Made by a program: the position numbers and the translations under genes. Positions 46,075-59,199 of a DNA stretch of 64,000 bases are shown piece by piece (the stretch's first letter is position 1; each line of letters begins with the position of its first letter). The stretch lies in contig NC_080422.1 in the NCBI RefSeq assembly GCF_029873635.1, positions 16,150,049 through 16,214,048 of the forward strand, written 5' to 3'. The notes under the pieces were generated by a model that saw only the letters and a list, made by a program, of their open reading frames with translations, had not been told where the DNA came from and ran no database searches. Origin of the DNA: Malania oleifera. Its lineage: Eukaryota > Streptophyta > Magnoliopsida > Santalales > Ximeniaceae.

Positions 46075-47500
46075 ATGATATGGACTGCATTTCCTGTTGG
46101 GGAGAGCACTTGGAAAAACATGGATGGGTCCTTTGCTAGAGAAAACGGCCCCCCAGTAACACTATTGGAGTGTCTTGATTGCTTTGAGGAAAAGGCTATA
46201 ACCTCTTTGAAGAAATATGAAAAAAAAAGAAGAGTAGGAGCTTATTATCCAAAAACCACATGGCAGCTGTAAAAAGAAGGATACTGTCAGAAAAATGGCT
46301 GGAATTTTCAGCAAACCATGACAAAGTTGAGTTTCTGACACAGGAGGCTGGTAGCAGCCAGGGGATTATGTGGATGAATTTGATTGCTTAGATTGTTGGA
46401 GGCTTGAATGACAGTTCAAAAGGGGCAATAGTTAAATATTTTATCTAAGAAATTAGAGGTGACATAATATGCTTATGGGAAACCAAAATTGACTCTATGG
46501 ATAGGCTTATGATCAGCAGCCTATGGGTGCATACACACTGCAGAAAGGTCTATCTAGGAGCTGCTAGAAATGTGAGAGATCTTGTTTTGTGGAAGGGGAA
46601 TGTTGTGGAAATGTTGGAACACAATTATTACCTTCTCCATGTCTTGCCTTATCAGGAAGTTGGAGGACAACTTCATGCGGATTTTCACCAGGGTTTATGG
46701 TCCAGTCAAAGGACACTATAGGCAGCTGCTGTGGAAGGTGCTTTGAGACCAAAGACAAATGGGGTGCCCCTTGTGTTATTGAGGACACTTCAACATGATC
46801 ATATATCCACATGAAAGAAGTAGTGTAACTTCAGAAAGCATAAAACATGAAGGATTTGCTATATATTTTAAAAATATTTGCTGTCATTGACCTTTGTCTC
46901 CTTGGTGGCTCTTTCATTTGGTCTAATTCTCAAGATGTCCCCCCCTTTTTGAGGATTGCTGTGTTTTTAATCTAATAGGATGGAAAGAGCATTTGCTAAG
47001 GTGTCTGAGAAGCTTCTCCCAAGGCCTATCTCAGACCACCTCCCCATCTTTTTGGGTAGAGGGGAAATTAAGAGGGGTCCAACTCCCTTTCAACTTGAAA
47101 ACACGTGGCTAAAGCGTAAGGGTTTTTTGGCAACCTAACTGCGGTGATCTTTGCTACATTTTGAAGGGCAAGGAAGTTGTTTGGCTGCTTCAGAACTGAA
47201 GAAAATTGAAACACATTCAGGAATATTCATTTGAAAAAGAACTACTTGCTTGAGGCAAAAAATATGCCTGCGGTAATTATTATGGTAGGAACAACTTGGC
47301 AACAGAAATCTAGGGCCTCGCTCAAGAGGAGGGGTTTGGAAGACCAGATTTTCCACCAAACTGCAAATGCCTGTAGAAAGTTCAACACATTGAGCATAGT
47401 TGATATTAAGGGGGAGACTGGACATGGAAGAGGACAATTAGAAGGGTATTAGTCATTTCTATAGAAACCCCTATTCAGAAAATGAGAATTGGAGACCAAG
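46075..47500 (+). pseudogene. L1-type LINE ORF2 relic, endonuclease part
   Basis: Reading across frames: GGLNDSSKGAIVKYF and ICLWETKIDSM near 46400-46500, VLWKGNVVEML near 46590, FTRVYGPVKGHYRQLLW near 46690, then a PRPISDHLPIFLG motif near 47020 and GPTPFQLENTWLK. This is the order of the apurinic endonuclease domain of plant L1 elements. The RT is missing. Many stops and frameshifts. Confidence 0.7.
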
Positions 47501-47532
47501 ATTTTGATGACATCAGTTTAGCACTTTTTTAA

Positions 47533-47840
47533 GGCCCTGTTCACTTGTCAAAAACAGTTTTATTTTTCACTTCCAATTCTCTATCTAAATAATAACAAAA
47601 ATGCCACTTTTTTGTTCTACTTCTCCAAATTTGTGTAGAGAAGTTGGAAAACATCTTTTTAATGTTTTCTACATTTTCTACATAACTCTTAGAGAACTAG
47701 GAAATGGAAACTGTTTTCTGCCCTTATTGTTTTCCAGTTTTTTATCTGTATCTTGGAAATCTGGAAACAAAGCAGCATTGTAATTCTTTGAAAAGCTGAA
47801 AATTGAAAATTAGAACTGTTCTTCACAACTGAACAGGCCG
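47533..47840. mobile_element. Tourist-like MITE with TAA duplication
   Basis: TAA at 47530-47532 and 47841-47843 flank ends GGCCCTGTTCACTTGT and, inverted, CGGCCTGTTCAGTTGT. The ends keep pairing through 'cagttttat / cagttctaa'. 308 bp, no coding capacity. Confidence 0.72.
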
Positions 47841-48078
47841 TAAAATATTCCTCTCCAATGCAGTTTGCCTGCCACTACTTCTGAGGGGGCGTGCCACTAG
47901 GCTGCATAGGTTTTCTCATTGAGCTAGGGGCAACTAATTTATAGCAGTGTTTCTTGTGGATTATGGGAACTAGTTTCTGTTAAAATGGAACTGCTTATTT
48001 ATATTAAATTATTGATTTTGTTGTTTTTTGCATTTTAATTGTCAACTGTCAAATTTTAAGTTATCGGTCTTGTACTGA

Positions 48079-48079
<1 letters not shown>

Positions 48080-48105
<26 letters not shown>
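48080..48105. repeat. (TC)n microsatellite
   Basis: About 13 TC units just upstream of a possible splice acceptor (tgttcttgcag). Confidence 0.9.
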
Positions 48106-48109
<4 letters not shown>

Positions 48110-48116
48110 TCTTGCA

Positions 48117-48815
48117 GCTATATATGATGAACACCTGCTCATGCTGTGGTAAATTTAAGAACACCGTTGCAGCTTGACGGGTGGTAGTTCTTTGTTTAAT
48201 TGTGAGGTATGAATCTTGCATCATAAGTTCACAAATCCTGTCTTAGCAATTGATGAGTTTGACAGAGTTGTGACCTTTTGTTATATTGACATCAGGTTTT
48301 CATGTGGCTTGGTTTTCAGTGAAGCTTGTGAGAAGTGTGACGGGCTTCTAGAATTACATGTGAAAATTATGGACAGGAACGAAGCTATATTGTGCAGCAG
48401 CTGTTTGCTTAGCGGAGTAAAAAAACTTCTATTTCCCCAGTAGGCATCTCTCTTGGTGTTTTTTCATTCATTTTTGGCTGCCCTAGTGGCTTTTCAGGGT
48501 CCTTTATGAATGGGGTTTTATTTGCTTTAGATTTTCCCTCATTGCTAAAGATGTCGCAGGGTAGTGGTGCTGTAGTCATCGTGTTAATTGGTATTTGGTA
48601 TATACCGAGTGGGCTTTAGTGGTTGTTCTAGTGACCTTGTGTTTAGGCTTGCTGCTATTTTTCTTTTCCTGCTTTGTGTTGGCTGTGGCTGGCAGAGGAC
48701 TGCTTGATTTGTGTTATTTGAAATTATATCATGTATAAATGTTGTGTCAGCTTCTCATGTTTCAGAATCAAACTTATCAGTATTTCTACAATTATGACAA
48801 TAAATAAAGCTACTT
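48117..48815 (+). other. Possible distal 3' UTR exon of MLN51 or another transcript end
   Basis: An acceptor-like 'gtgttcttgcag' ends at 48116. The following 700 bp are transposon-free, of mixed composition, and end with overlapping AATAAA signals at 48799-48808. No coding frame is evident. It may be the far 3' UTR of the gene upstream, but this rests on context alone. Confidence 0.3.
48799..48808 (+). terminator. Polyadenylation signals
   Basis: Overlapping AATAAATAAA at 48799-48808, preceded by T-rich/TGTA text (catgtataaatgttgtgtc), as in plant 3' ends. Confidence 0.4.
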
Positions 48816-49500
48816 TGATTTACCTGATGTATAGCTAGGGACTGTGATGTGGTTTGTTCTCCAACACCCCACCCCCCCACAAAAGGAAATTGTGCCTATT
48901 TTTTGGACACTCATTTGATATTAGAGGTTTTTTTAGTAATTGGGTGAGCTGTTCGGACTTGACCCCATTTTTGGGTGAAAAGGTCCTTGATATACCAAAT
49001 TATAGTTTTCATTTTTTGGTTTGTGCAATATCTTTTGTGACAGCGAAAAAAATAAAGAACAATTAGACATTGAAGTAGGAAGCATCAATGTGGGATGCTG
49101 ATGATAGGAAATGGAGAAGTTCAGAAATGGGGGAAGCTCTGCATAGTAGGCATCCATCACATTACTGTCTTGGTTATTGTTCATTCAATTTGAAAAATAT
49201 TTGGTGTTCATTAATTTTTGCTCTTGGCTATAATGACATAAAAGTGTAAGTTGAAAAAAACAGTTTCAACTATATTGAAAAAATTAAAATGTGCCTCATA
49301 ATTATAATAATGATAAACTGTCTTTGAATGTACTCCCCCTTTCCTCGACTTCTTTGTGCTTGTCCACATTTATCTTATCTTAGCTAGTGATTTACTTGAT
49401 GAGGAATTTATTAACCAAGAAAAATATAGTTCAAAGGTTGCTTATGGTTGATTTTCATGAGTTGTACTTCATTTTCTATGTTACCTAAAAATCATAGATG
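48816..49500. other. No gene recognised
   Basis: AT-rich intergenic sequence without supported features. Confidence 0.45.
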
Positions 49501-50850
49501 CCATTTTTGCAGTTTAAGTGCATTGATAATGGGGGAGCAATTCTCTACATGTATTTTTTAGATGCATGAATAAATTTATGTTAAAAGACAGTACAATAAG
49601 TAGGAAGAAAAATCGGAGGATAAAAGACCTAAAAAGGAACGGTGACCTCAAAAAACAAATAATTACTAAACAACAACTAAGCAACCTAGTCTTGTGATTT
49701 TGCATAGGTGAATGTCGAGAACCTATTTGTTGAAACCCAAAGCCATGCAAAGATCATCATTATGTTCCAAAGCAAGTTAATGCAAGTGTCCATACTCTTG
49801 AAAGCATTTTTGTGCATTTATATGCACCAAAAGATTGTCATAATCAAACATGGCCATATTGCCTTTCTCGCGTTCCTTTTCCCAAATCCCCTTTATACTA
49901 CCTTAGTACAAAACGCCTTCAAATAGGACATACACACCCAATTTTCTCCAAACATACCAACAACTTACTCTAGAGGGTCCAAAAGAATTGACAATGTCTA
50001 ATTCAAGTGTGAACAAGTCTCCTAACACTTAAAAACAGGGGACACATTCATTGGGCAACAAAAATTTGTTAGGTTTTCTTTTTTGAAGTGTCATTGGTAT
50101 CAATCTTATGGCTATACACATATAAAACACTTCTAATATTATTAGCATATTAAAAATATCCATCTCATTTGGAGAAATGTAATGGTGGCTATTGTAAATT
50201 GTGAAATGTGATCAAGTAAGTTCTTAAGGCTCACCTTTATCCCTTCCACGAAGCTTCTACCAATCCTTCTATCAATTATTCTACTCAAAGCATCCACACA
50301 ATTGTGAAAGGAAAGGAGACAAAGGATTTCATTGTCTTTAACTCTTAGAAACTCTAAATGAGTATAGCCTCCCCATTCACCAAAAATAAGGAAAAAAAAA
50401 AAAAACCCATTGATCAAACTACTACATGACTCCAATTTTCTCCAAATTCTTTCTTGCCCATCACTTATCCAATAAGGCCAAACTAACACAATCATAGGCT
50501 ATCTCAATGTCCAATTTCAAAACCAATACCCTCTTATCTCTTCTAATGGCATCTTCAACAACCTCATTGGCTACTAATTTGCGTCCAAAATTTGTCAATC
50601 AACAAGAAAACGCATTGACTATGGGATTGGACTAATTGGCTTAAGTCCATAACTCTATCAACACAATATTTTTTAAGCACTAGGAGTAATACATGTCAAT
50701 TTTATGCTTCTATCCACAATCCCACTAGAGAAAAATTAATGAGAAATTTTAAGATTTTCCTTAAAAAAAAATCTCAACCTCCTTAAAAAAAATCCATATT
50801 TTCACTAAGGAGTCCTCTCTCTATTGATTTTGAACACAATAGCATCAAAG
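49500..50850 (-). pseudogene. L1-type LINE relic, RT and zf-RVT parts
   Basis: On the minus strand: VANEVVEDAIRRDKRVLVLKLDIEIAYDCVSL-type text at 50610-50480 (RT palm with the D of the LDIEKAYD motif), then a large deletion. The tail runs to about 49700 with 'GIWEKERERQYGH' and 'WVSTNRFSTFT' text, matching the zf-RVT C-terminus of plant L1 elements. Frames are broken throughout. Confidence 0.6.
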
Positions 50851-51255
50851 TTGTTACGTGTTCGTTGTGTGTTAAGTAATATTACAATAGACTTTAATTC
50901 GACTAGACCACTAATGTTATTTGACAAGATTTGTGATTTCAACTTAAGTCACTCTAGTTGTTAGTGGTTGACAGAGTTGTTTGAAAGTTCATAGTTAAAT
51001 TCATAAAATTTGCAGTCTTAACTTAAACTCATAAGGTTTGTAATTTTAACTTAAATTAAATTTCATTAGATAGTTGGTCCATTAACTTGTTTTACTATTT
51101 GAGATACAAAGGAAATAAATTTTTTTCTTTGACTAAGACATAATCTAACATGAATATATAAAAAGAAGAACAAAAAAAATTTCTAAAAAAATCTTAAAAT
51201 ATGGTATATGATGCAATTCAAATCAATTTCATACACCTATTATACATTAGTCAAC

Positions 51256-51256
<1 letters not shown>
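50851..51256. other. AT-rich, nothing recognised
   Basis: No supported feature before the microsatellite. Confidence 0.45.

Positions 51257-51338
<82 letters not shown>
51257..51338. repeat. Long (TC)n microsatellite
   Basis: About 40 TC units with one A interruption. Confidence 0.97.
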
Positions 51339-51342
<4 letters not shown>

Positions 51343-51840
51343 CGGAGCAAGGTTTCCTTCCTACTCGCTAGTCAGCATATCAGGTGACCCCCACATGAGT
51401 GGACCCCACCGTTAGGAGCCCTCCTTTCGATCCACCTTCTTCCTCCCCTTCTCTCTCTTCCCCCATAAGCATATTATTATAAAATATACTAATAAAGCAT
51501 ATTAATTATCATCTTATAATTATATATATTAAAATTTTAAAATAGTATTCTTGAATATTAAAATTATTTACCTAATTTATGAGAAGAGATACTATATTAT
51601 AATAAAATGAAATATTTAATTATAAAATTGTCTAGATTGATATTGCTATTTAACTATTATAATTAATAATATATGAATACAAATAATTAAATTATTTTTA
51701 GTATAATTTAATGACTATAAGCTACAAAAGCATCAAATAAATATATGTAGTTTTTACTAGCACAGAAATTTATTTGATTGTTAAAACATGATCCAACAAA
51801 TGTAAGTACCCTTAATCACATCTACACACTACAAAAAATA

Positions 51841-52475
51841 AGGTTATTAGTGAATGATCAAAACTATCACTAATACTTATAAATTCGTCACTAATAGTAT
51901 TAGTGACGAATTTATAAGTATTAGTGACGGTTTTAAATTAGCTGCTATATCTGCCGTTACTACTAATTATTAGTGATGAATTTTAAAATTGTCACTAATG
52001 ATGTCGTATTAGTGACGGATTATAACCGTCACTAAAACTCCAATACTGTCACTATAAATTCTATATTGGCTCGGTACAAATTCGTCACTAATACTCGTCA
52101 CTAATAGTAAGGTATTAGTGGCGAATTTCAAAACCGTTACTAATACTGTATTATTAGTGAAGGATCAAAATCCTCACTAATAATCAACTATTAGTGACAA
52201 ATCCTGAAATCGTCACTAATAGTAGAGTATTAGTGAAGGATTAAAACTGTCATTAATACTTATTAACCTTTAGTGAAGGATCATAATTCGTCACTAATAG
52301 AATAGTATTAGTGACGGTTTTAAATTCGTCACGAATAGTTGAGTATTAGTAAAGGATCAAAACTGTCACTAATACTTGGTCTTTAGTGAATGATCAATAT
52401 TCGTCATTAATAGTATAGTATTAGTGATGGTTTTAATCCTTCACTAATATCTATAGAAACCGTCACTAATTAATT
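51841..52475. repeat. CACTA subterminal repeats TATTAGTGACGAAT, both orientations
   Basis: About 30 copies of a 12- to 14-base motif (TATTAGTGACGRAT or its inverse ATTCGTCACTAATA), often back to back as imperfect hairpins. These are the usual binding sites for a CACTA transposase. Confidence 0.85.
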
Positions 52476-52896
52476 GAAAATTAATATTTTTTAAAATTAT
52501 TAATTCCTATGAAAATCTGTAATTACATTTTTGTATAAATAACATTAAACCATAATTATTTTAAAGATTCACAAATTATAAAAAATTCTAATTCAAAATC
52601 AAATTCAAATACATTATACAAATTCCAAATGTTTTATACATGAATCTCATATAATCAGAAAAAAAATACAAAAAAAAATCAAAAGTTGCACCCTTCTGTA
52701 GTGCATAAGATGATGTTGATGGTGTGACAGCCGCAAATCCTACAAATTAAGAATTTAAAAAAAAAAAATTAATATACGATTTTTGACCATATATGAACTA
52801 TAAGTATCAATGATTTGATAGAAAATAAACCAACATTCGGACAAAGTTTAAAAAAAAAAATGATACTATTTTAAATTGCTAAATTTTATCAATTTT

Positions 52897-53925
52897 GAGA
52901 AATTTTGATAGCATTTCCCTTGTAAAAAGAACATTTTTCATAGAGATATATTTGAAACCTGAGTGTTTACACAAACAGTTCACAATAATCCAACAAGTAA
53001 TTAATGAATTTTATTAGTGCACAAGATCTTTATATAATCAACATTAAATAATGTAATGTGTTTATGCATCCCACAAACAATCTATATCAGGCTATAGTTC
53101 TATGAAAAAATAAAATGTGATATTGAGGTTTACATGACTTCTTTAAAACTCAAAAACAACTATAATAATAAAATAATGCAAATGAGTCCATTATTGATAG
53201 AATTTTCACTTAGCATATGTAAAAGTAAATTTAGAAATGAAGTTCACAATTTATTTGAACTTCACTTATCCTTTCAAAAATGTTTTAATATTCAACACAC
53301 TATAATCATTCTCATAAATATGGTATATGACTTTGATTATTTTGGGAGAAATTTAACAAATTTTCGGTAGCATCTCATCTATAAATAAAACATTTCCCAA
53401 ACGTGCAAGTCATTAAAACATGCAATTCAGAAGATTTTTGCATCATATAGATGCTCCATGTGCTCAAGACAACCTTATGACTCAAAAATAAAGACAATGG
53501 CATGTATGAAAGTCCATAAGATTGTGTTTTCTAAAACTATAGAAGTTTTGAAAAATTTTGGCAGTATTTTCCCTGTAAATAGGACATTTTCTATAGAGAT
53601 ATGTTACAAACCTAGGTGTTTACACTAAACAGTTCAGAATAATCCAACTAGTAATGATTGCATACATACATACATACATACATAAAGATCTTTACGTTGA
53701 CTAGATTTTATGCATGTTTTTTATCTTCGTTTCCCTAATTGGGTATTAAGTTGGGAGTTTAATGTTATTAGATCTTTAGTTAAGGAGTTGGAAAGGAGGC
53801 TCCTGTATTACTTGTAGGCTATAGTGTTGGGAAGATTTATTTAGGAGGAGGTTAAGAAAGCATTGGAATTTAACAAATTTTCAGCAGCATGCCGTCTGTA
53901 AATAGAACATTTCCCAAACCTGTAA
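52897..53925. repeat. Dispersed 40-bp motif (GGCAGCAT...TGTAAATAGRACATTT) in the CACTA 3' region
   Basis: Four diverged copies at about 52901, 53351, 53551 and 53869, and a fifth near 61243. Downstream text ('cacaaacagttcacaataatccaac') is shared by the first and third copies. Confidence 0.7.
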
Positions 53926-54095
53926 GTCACAAAATTTCTTCCTAGGTTTAGCTAAGCCAGCAGCAGTAGTACACAACCTAGGGTCTGTCTACGCATATAT
54001 GAAATTGCAGAAAATATAATTCAAGTCCCAACAGCACAAGGCATACAGTTCTAGTATCTTTCAACAATTCATAATTTTTGCATATGAATAGAATT
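53866..54095. repeat. Block of about 230 bp duplicated at 61237-61470
   Basis: Shared text includes 'agaacatttcccaaac', 'cctaggtttagctaag', 'acacaacctagggtctgtct' and 'catatatgaaattgcagaaaa'. Same orientation, with moderate divergence. Confidence 0.85.
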
Positions 54096-54957
54096 AAACA
54101 AGCACACACATGCACATTTTTATAATGTATATTACTTGATGGCAAGAAAGAGAGATGCTTCATTAAAAGATACTGATTTTAATTTATTTGCTTTTAGTTT
54201 TATATCAAATTAGTTATTTCAGGCAGGTGTGTATCCTCATTTTTAGGGAATTACTTACCTACTATATGTATCATAAACCCATAGAATTTAAGTTTATTAT
54301 TTTCGAATAAGGGTTACTCACCCTGAGTGTGTGCATGTGCTGCATCAATACATGTGTACATGTTTTAGTGCATGTATGTATCTACAGGTAGATCTGTTAA
54401 AAATGACCAAATGTGAATTGTGAGGCAATCTGCTTATTTAAAAAATGTAGGTGTCTGACTTCTCCACGCCTGCCTGGCTGGGCATAATTATAAGTTTATC
54501 ATATATAAACTTTACTAGCTGACAATATTTAAGCATATTTCTTACATGGTCAGTTTTCCTAAGCATACCCATTCATGAATCTCTTTATCAAGCTCACGTG
54601 TATTAGACTTAAAAGTATGAGGTATAGATGCTGAATTTTCTATGCACAAGAATAGAACAATTAATATATTAGGATTTGATAGCTTACCTAAAAAAAAATC
54701 ATTGTCATGATGTAAATGATTCTAAAATTGTAACCTGCCATCCTCTTAACCACTTGGCAGTGAACCATTAACTACCAGGCCACTAACCCCAACAATGATA
54801 CTGCGGAGGTAACTCAATCCCTCATTTTTTTATTCTAAAGTTCACATGTAGTCTATTTTGGTCAAGGGTTCTATCCTCAACTAAAGTTGAAATGTCATTT
54901 CACTAGTTTTAAAAACTCTACAGTAAGGTTCAGAGATGCATCAAAAAAGAAATTACT

Positions 54958-57198
54958 TGTAGAGACCCAGAGAAATTATAATATTTAAATAATAAAGAAG
55001 AGGAAAAGGGAAAAAGAAAACAAAGCCTTGTCGATGAATTCAGGAGGTTTGTTGACGAGAAAGCATGAGGGGTTCGTCAGCGAGGGAGCATTCAGCCGAC
55101 AAGAAAATACCAAGAGGATGTTTTGGGCATATCTTAATTTCATCGACGAGTGAAGGGTTCGTTGACGAATTGCCTATTGACCTCGTTGATGAGGTGACGT
55201 GGCTTGTTGACGAAGGCTAGTGTATAAATAGGCCAAACTTCATTTTTAAGCTAAAATTTGACGCCCAAACTCTCTCTCTCTCTCTCTCTCTCCTCCCTTT
55301 GTCCCTCCACCCTTCTCTTTTAATTTCTGGGCCCATTTGTCGCCGGATCGACGATCCGAAGCCACCATGACACTCCTGGAGAAGTTCTCTACATATCTGA
55401 TGGAGTGGATTGTCAGTGGGACAAATTTGAAATTCATCCCAAACTCAGGGTAAGACTTTTACTCGATATTTGGCTTTCCCTATAGTTGTAGAAAGCGTAG
55501 TACGCGTAGAAGTACAAAAGTTTAATTATGGGAAATATCATTTTCAGGGTGCTAAACGGGGAACCTTACAAGTGCGAGATTGCTTATTTTAGGGGCTTTT
55601 CAGGAATCAGGTAAGGGGATAAACTAAGTTAGTTATTTTATGAAAATGTATGTATGTTATTACAACATCTGATTTTAGGAAAATAAATATATTTATATAT
55701 GCTCTATGTTTGGGAAATACTGCTGTAAAAGATGATATGTTTATATATATATATATATATGAAACATATTTCGTGTGGCATGAGTAGAATTCATAGTGAA
55801 ATACTGTTTTCTAGGAATATGATAAAGATATGAATTTTTATAATGAAAAATCGGCGTACGGGCCGAGATTTTTATATGATTTTCTAGTGTGTGGGCTAAG
55901 CTATGGATATGTTTGCCGGTGTACGGGCCGAGCTATGGATATGATTTGTCGGTGTACGGGCCAAGCTATGGATATGTTTGCTGGCGTACGGGCCGAGCTA
56001 TGGATATGTTTGCTGGCGTACGGGCCGAGCTATGGATATGTTTGCCGGCATACGGGCCGAGCTATGGATATGATTTTTCGGTGTACGGACCGAGCTATGG
56101 GTATGTTTTCCGGCGTATGAGCCGAGCTATGGATATGATTTGTTGGCGTACGGGCTGAGCTATGGTAAAATATGAAATACCAGCGTACAGGCCGATGATT
56201 TTCATGATATACGTATATATGCAAAATGATATGATTGATTTGATAATTAATGGTATGAAATTTCCATGTATCAGAGTTTGGTTATATGCTATATATTATA
56301 AGAACCTGGTTAGCTTGGTCTAGGCTAACACTTACACGGTACCGATGCTATGTGTTCATGATTTATCATGATATTTGTGTTAACGCTATTGTACGAAGTA
56401 GCGTGAGGTTAGATGGTCGATGTGGTTTTAAGAAGTGTGAGCGCCCCTAGTGTACGGACCAGGTTTGGCAGACCCATCGGACTTACAGACTGTACTTTTG
56501 ACTTGGCAGTGGTCGGCTAACCATTGTCAGGTCCCGCCTTCGGGTCACACAACCCAGTCATGTGGGGGTAATACATGACAACAACCAACTAACCTACTAG
56601 AGTGGTTTTTGTATTATTATTTATATGAGATGAATTATGCTTATGAAAATCATGTATGTTTTGCCATGATATGAGAATATATGTTTCCTAGATATGATAC
56701 AGAAAGTTATACTGTATGTTTACGCATGATTTTATATAGAACACGGAAATACTCATGTTGTCAAACACTAGTATTAGTTTATTTCCCTTACTGAGAGGTG
56801 TCTCACCCCAAAATTTCATAAACATTCAGGAGCCCCAGATAGGAGAGCGGATAAAGCTCCGCTGAGATAGCTATTGTCGATCTGCCCTTCCTAAAGGGTA
56901 AGTACTTAGATAGGGTCGGATGGACTTTTGAGAAGTGACCCTAGGGCATCTTTTGGGTTGTGTATTGTGTATATACTTAAATACAATGGTTGTAGTAACT
57001 CTGGTATTGTGATGAGTGATGTTGGGTTTATGATTTATTTATGATTTTATGTTTCCTGTTGCTTAGGCTTCCGTGCTATTTTCTAATGTATCCCTGGTAC
57101 CCACGAGTTCAAGTGGATTATGATCTGTTAGATTTATTATATAGGTTTTATTATAATAGAAAAATATATATATATGAAAATTTAAGAAGGTCGTTATA
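54958..57198 (+). repeat. Solo LTR, same family as 1235-3541, + orientation
   Basis: It starts TGTAGAGACCCAGAG, the equivalent of TGTAATGACCC and TGTAAGAACCC in the other two copies. Diverged copies of the GTCGACGA palindrome lie at 55028-55213, then a TATA box (tgtataaatagg, 55221) and a TC run (55270-55292). The 3' end is probably GGTCGTTATA at 57198, a decayed TTACA. No duplication was found, so the ends are less certain than in the other two. Confidence 0.65.
55903..56165 (+). repeat. 32- to 33-bp tandem repeat inside the LTR
   Basis: Eight units of the type 'ggatatgtttgccggcgtac' + 'gggccgagctat', with a degraded unit on either side. The open frames that read GPSYGYV... are by-products of the repeat. 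Confidence 0.93.
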
Positions 57199-57204
57199 GT
57201 AGTG

Positions 57205-59194
57205 ATTCATGAAAGTGAATTTAAGAAAAAAGAAAATAAATATTTTAACTAAAAACAGAAGTGAGAAACAGATAAAAATTATAGATATCAATAAAAAGCA
57301 TTTGTGTGTGCATACACCTATATATGTATTATATGTTGTGCAACACCTAGCGCAAGGCATCATGTGTGCTATCTTACCTCCACACTTGGAGAGATTTCCA
57401 AACTTTTGAACCTTAGGATTTGGATGTTACACACTTACCATAGAATCAATGCTCACCCTAATCAATTATATGTAGTTAAGTAGGTCCTATATGTGTGCAT
57501 TTTACATAGTGAGCTCAACCATCCTATTTCTGTACCATGACAAATTACCAATACTCCCAACAAGTGTAAGCTTGTGGCCAATGAGTAGCTTAATTCATTT
57601 TTTCAATTCTCTAGCACACAGTACACACTTCAATATGGACATATCTTCATATGCAATAAGATGACAGCTCTTGCTACACAGCATATAAAGTCAAATCATT
57701 CAGAGTTATGGGCTGACTTGAATGACTTCATAATTTCGAACTCTCATATAAAAGAAGCCTTGACCCAATTCTTTAAAAAAACCTATACATCTTGATACAT
57801 GGGACTAGATTTCACCAAAATTTCCAAAAATATACACAAAATTTCATACTTTGAACGAGGTTCAAAGGAAAACAAAACTAATGTTGCTTTTCTTTCAAAA
57901 TTTTGGTTGAAATTTTGGACACATCACCTTGAGTTTTGGGAAATTTCTCCAGTTTATAATGATTTCAAAAATTATGAAACTTCGGTTATAATTCTTAGTT
58001 CTTACTTTTCTTTTAAATGAGATTGGGATGTCATGTTTGTTTATATATGTGGTTGGGGGTTTACAGTTATTTAAACTGCATTATAAGTAATAATAATGTT
58101 TAAAATTTAAAGTATGCCAATAATGAAGTTATTTAAATAAATTATAGTGATAGAAAATAGATACAATATAATGACACAATAACTAACATTTAATAATTTA
58201 TAATGATCATATTATACTCATGTACACCCTTACTCAATATTTTGTAAACTATAGTCAGTGAAGTATATAAACACTAAACAATATAAGATTTCATCCCAAT
58301 ATCTAAGTTACTGGGATAAGAACAATGATTTTGAACAATCAAGAAGATACAATTGGATTGACATTTTATAATGATGATTTTGGACAATCAAATGAATGTG
58401 AGATGGTCATTGTAATGATTTGGATGTTCTTTACTTCTTCACGTGCTGGACACATGCAATTTATATTATATACTAGTCATGAATACATTTTTTTCAGTTT
58501 ATCTTTTAACCAAATTATGCATAATCATACCCATTAACATCTCCCAAAGTTCCTTCGAGGTTGCCATCATTTCTTTTTAAATGAAATTGAAGCCCATATT
58601 GAAATTGAGATTTCTATGAATCAAGACTCCAAAAATTTCTATTTGAATTGAAATTTAATTAATTGTCTTGATGTTTCTTGAACATTTACAACATTATCAT
58701 AAAAGCATCAATAAAAATTCAAACCTGTAAAATTTGCAGTTTGATCAGAACATAGAATTGATTGAGGGAACCATGGAATGGAAACAATACCAATTTCAAC
58801 CCTTATTTCATCAGCATGAAAACATACAGTAATAGCTAAGCACAGAACGATGACTCGTAACATTAATTATGAAATAAATATTCTACATTGAAAAATACAA
58901 GTTGCAGTGTACTTATTGACATTATTAAGCTTGAAGAAAACCATAGGTAATTCCATGAAAGTACAACATACTACAATATTACCATATCACTGGATCCATA
59001 ATAAGACAGATCCCTCTTCAGAGAAAGGTTCAGACTCAAGTCTTAGAACAGTAAAGGTAAATTTTTCAAAGAGTAAGGCATGGGCGACAATAGCACACAC
59101 ATACACATGTGCCCACACAAAAAAAAAATATATTGTTTGTAGTGCATACCTAAATGAACAACATAAGCTACCACTATTAAATAGAAAATAGGTA
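57205..59194. other. CACTA interior, no gene recognised
   Basis: AT-rich sequence between the two solo LTRs. Short frames show no familiar motif. Confidence 0.4.
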
Positions 59195-59199
59195 TCAAC

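Noticed and set aside
52690..52703. GTAGTG as the right end of a short CACTA MITE starting at 51827
   Set aside because: The inverted end (CACTACAGAAGG) only matches six bases, and the flanking trinucleotides (ACA and CAT) do not agree. A larger element explains the TNP1-like gene farther right.
54720..54800. tRNA-like text 'aaccacttggcagtgaacc'
   Set aside because: No cloverleaf can be drawn and no intact B box is present.
55830..56158. Two overlapping frames with GPSYGYV-type repeats
   Set aside because: They are produced by the 32-bp tandem repeat in a solo LTR, not a gene.
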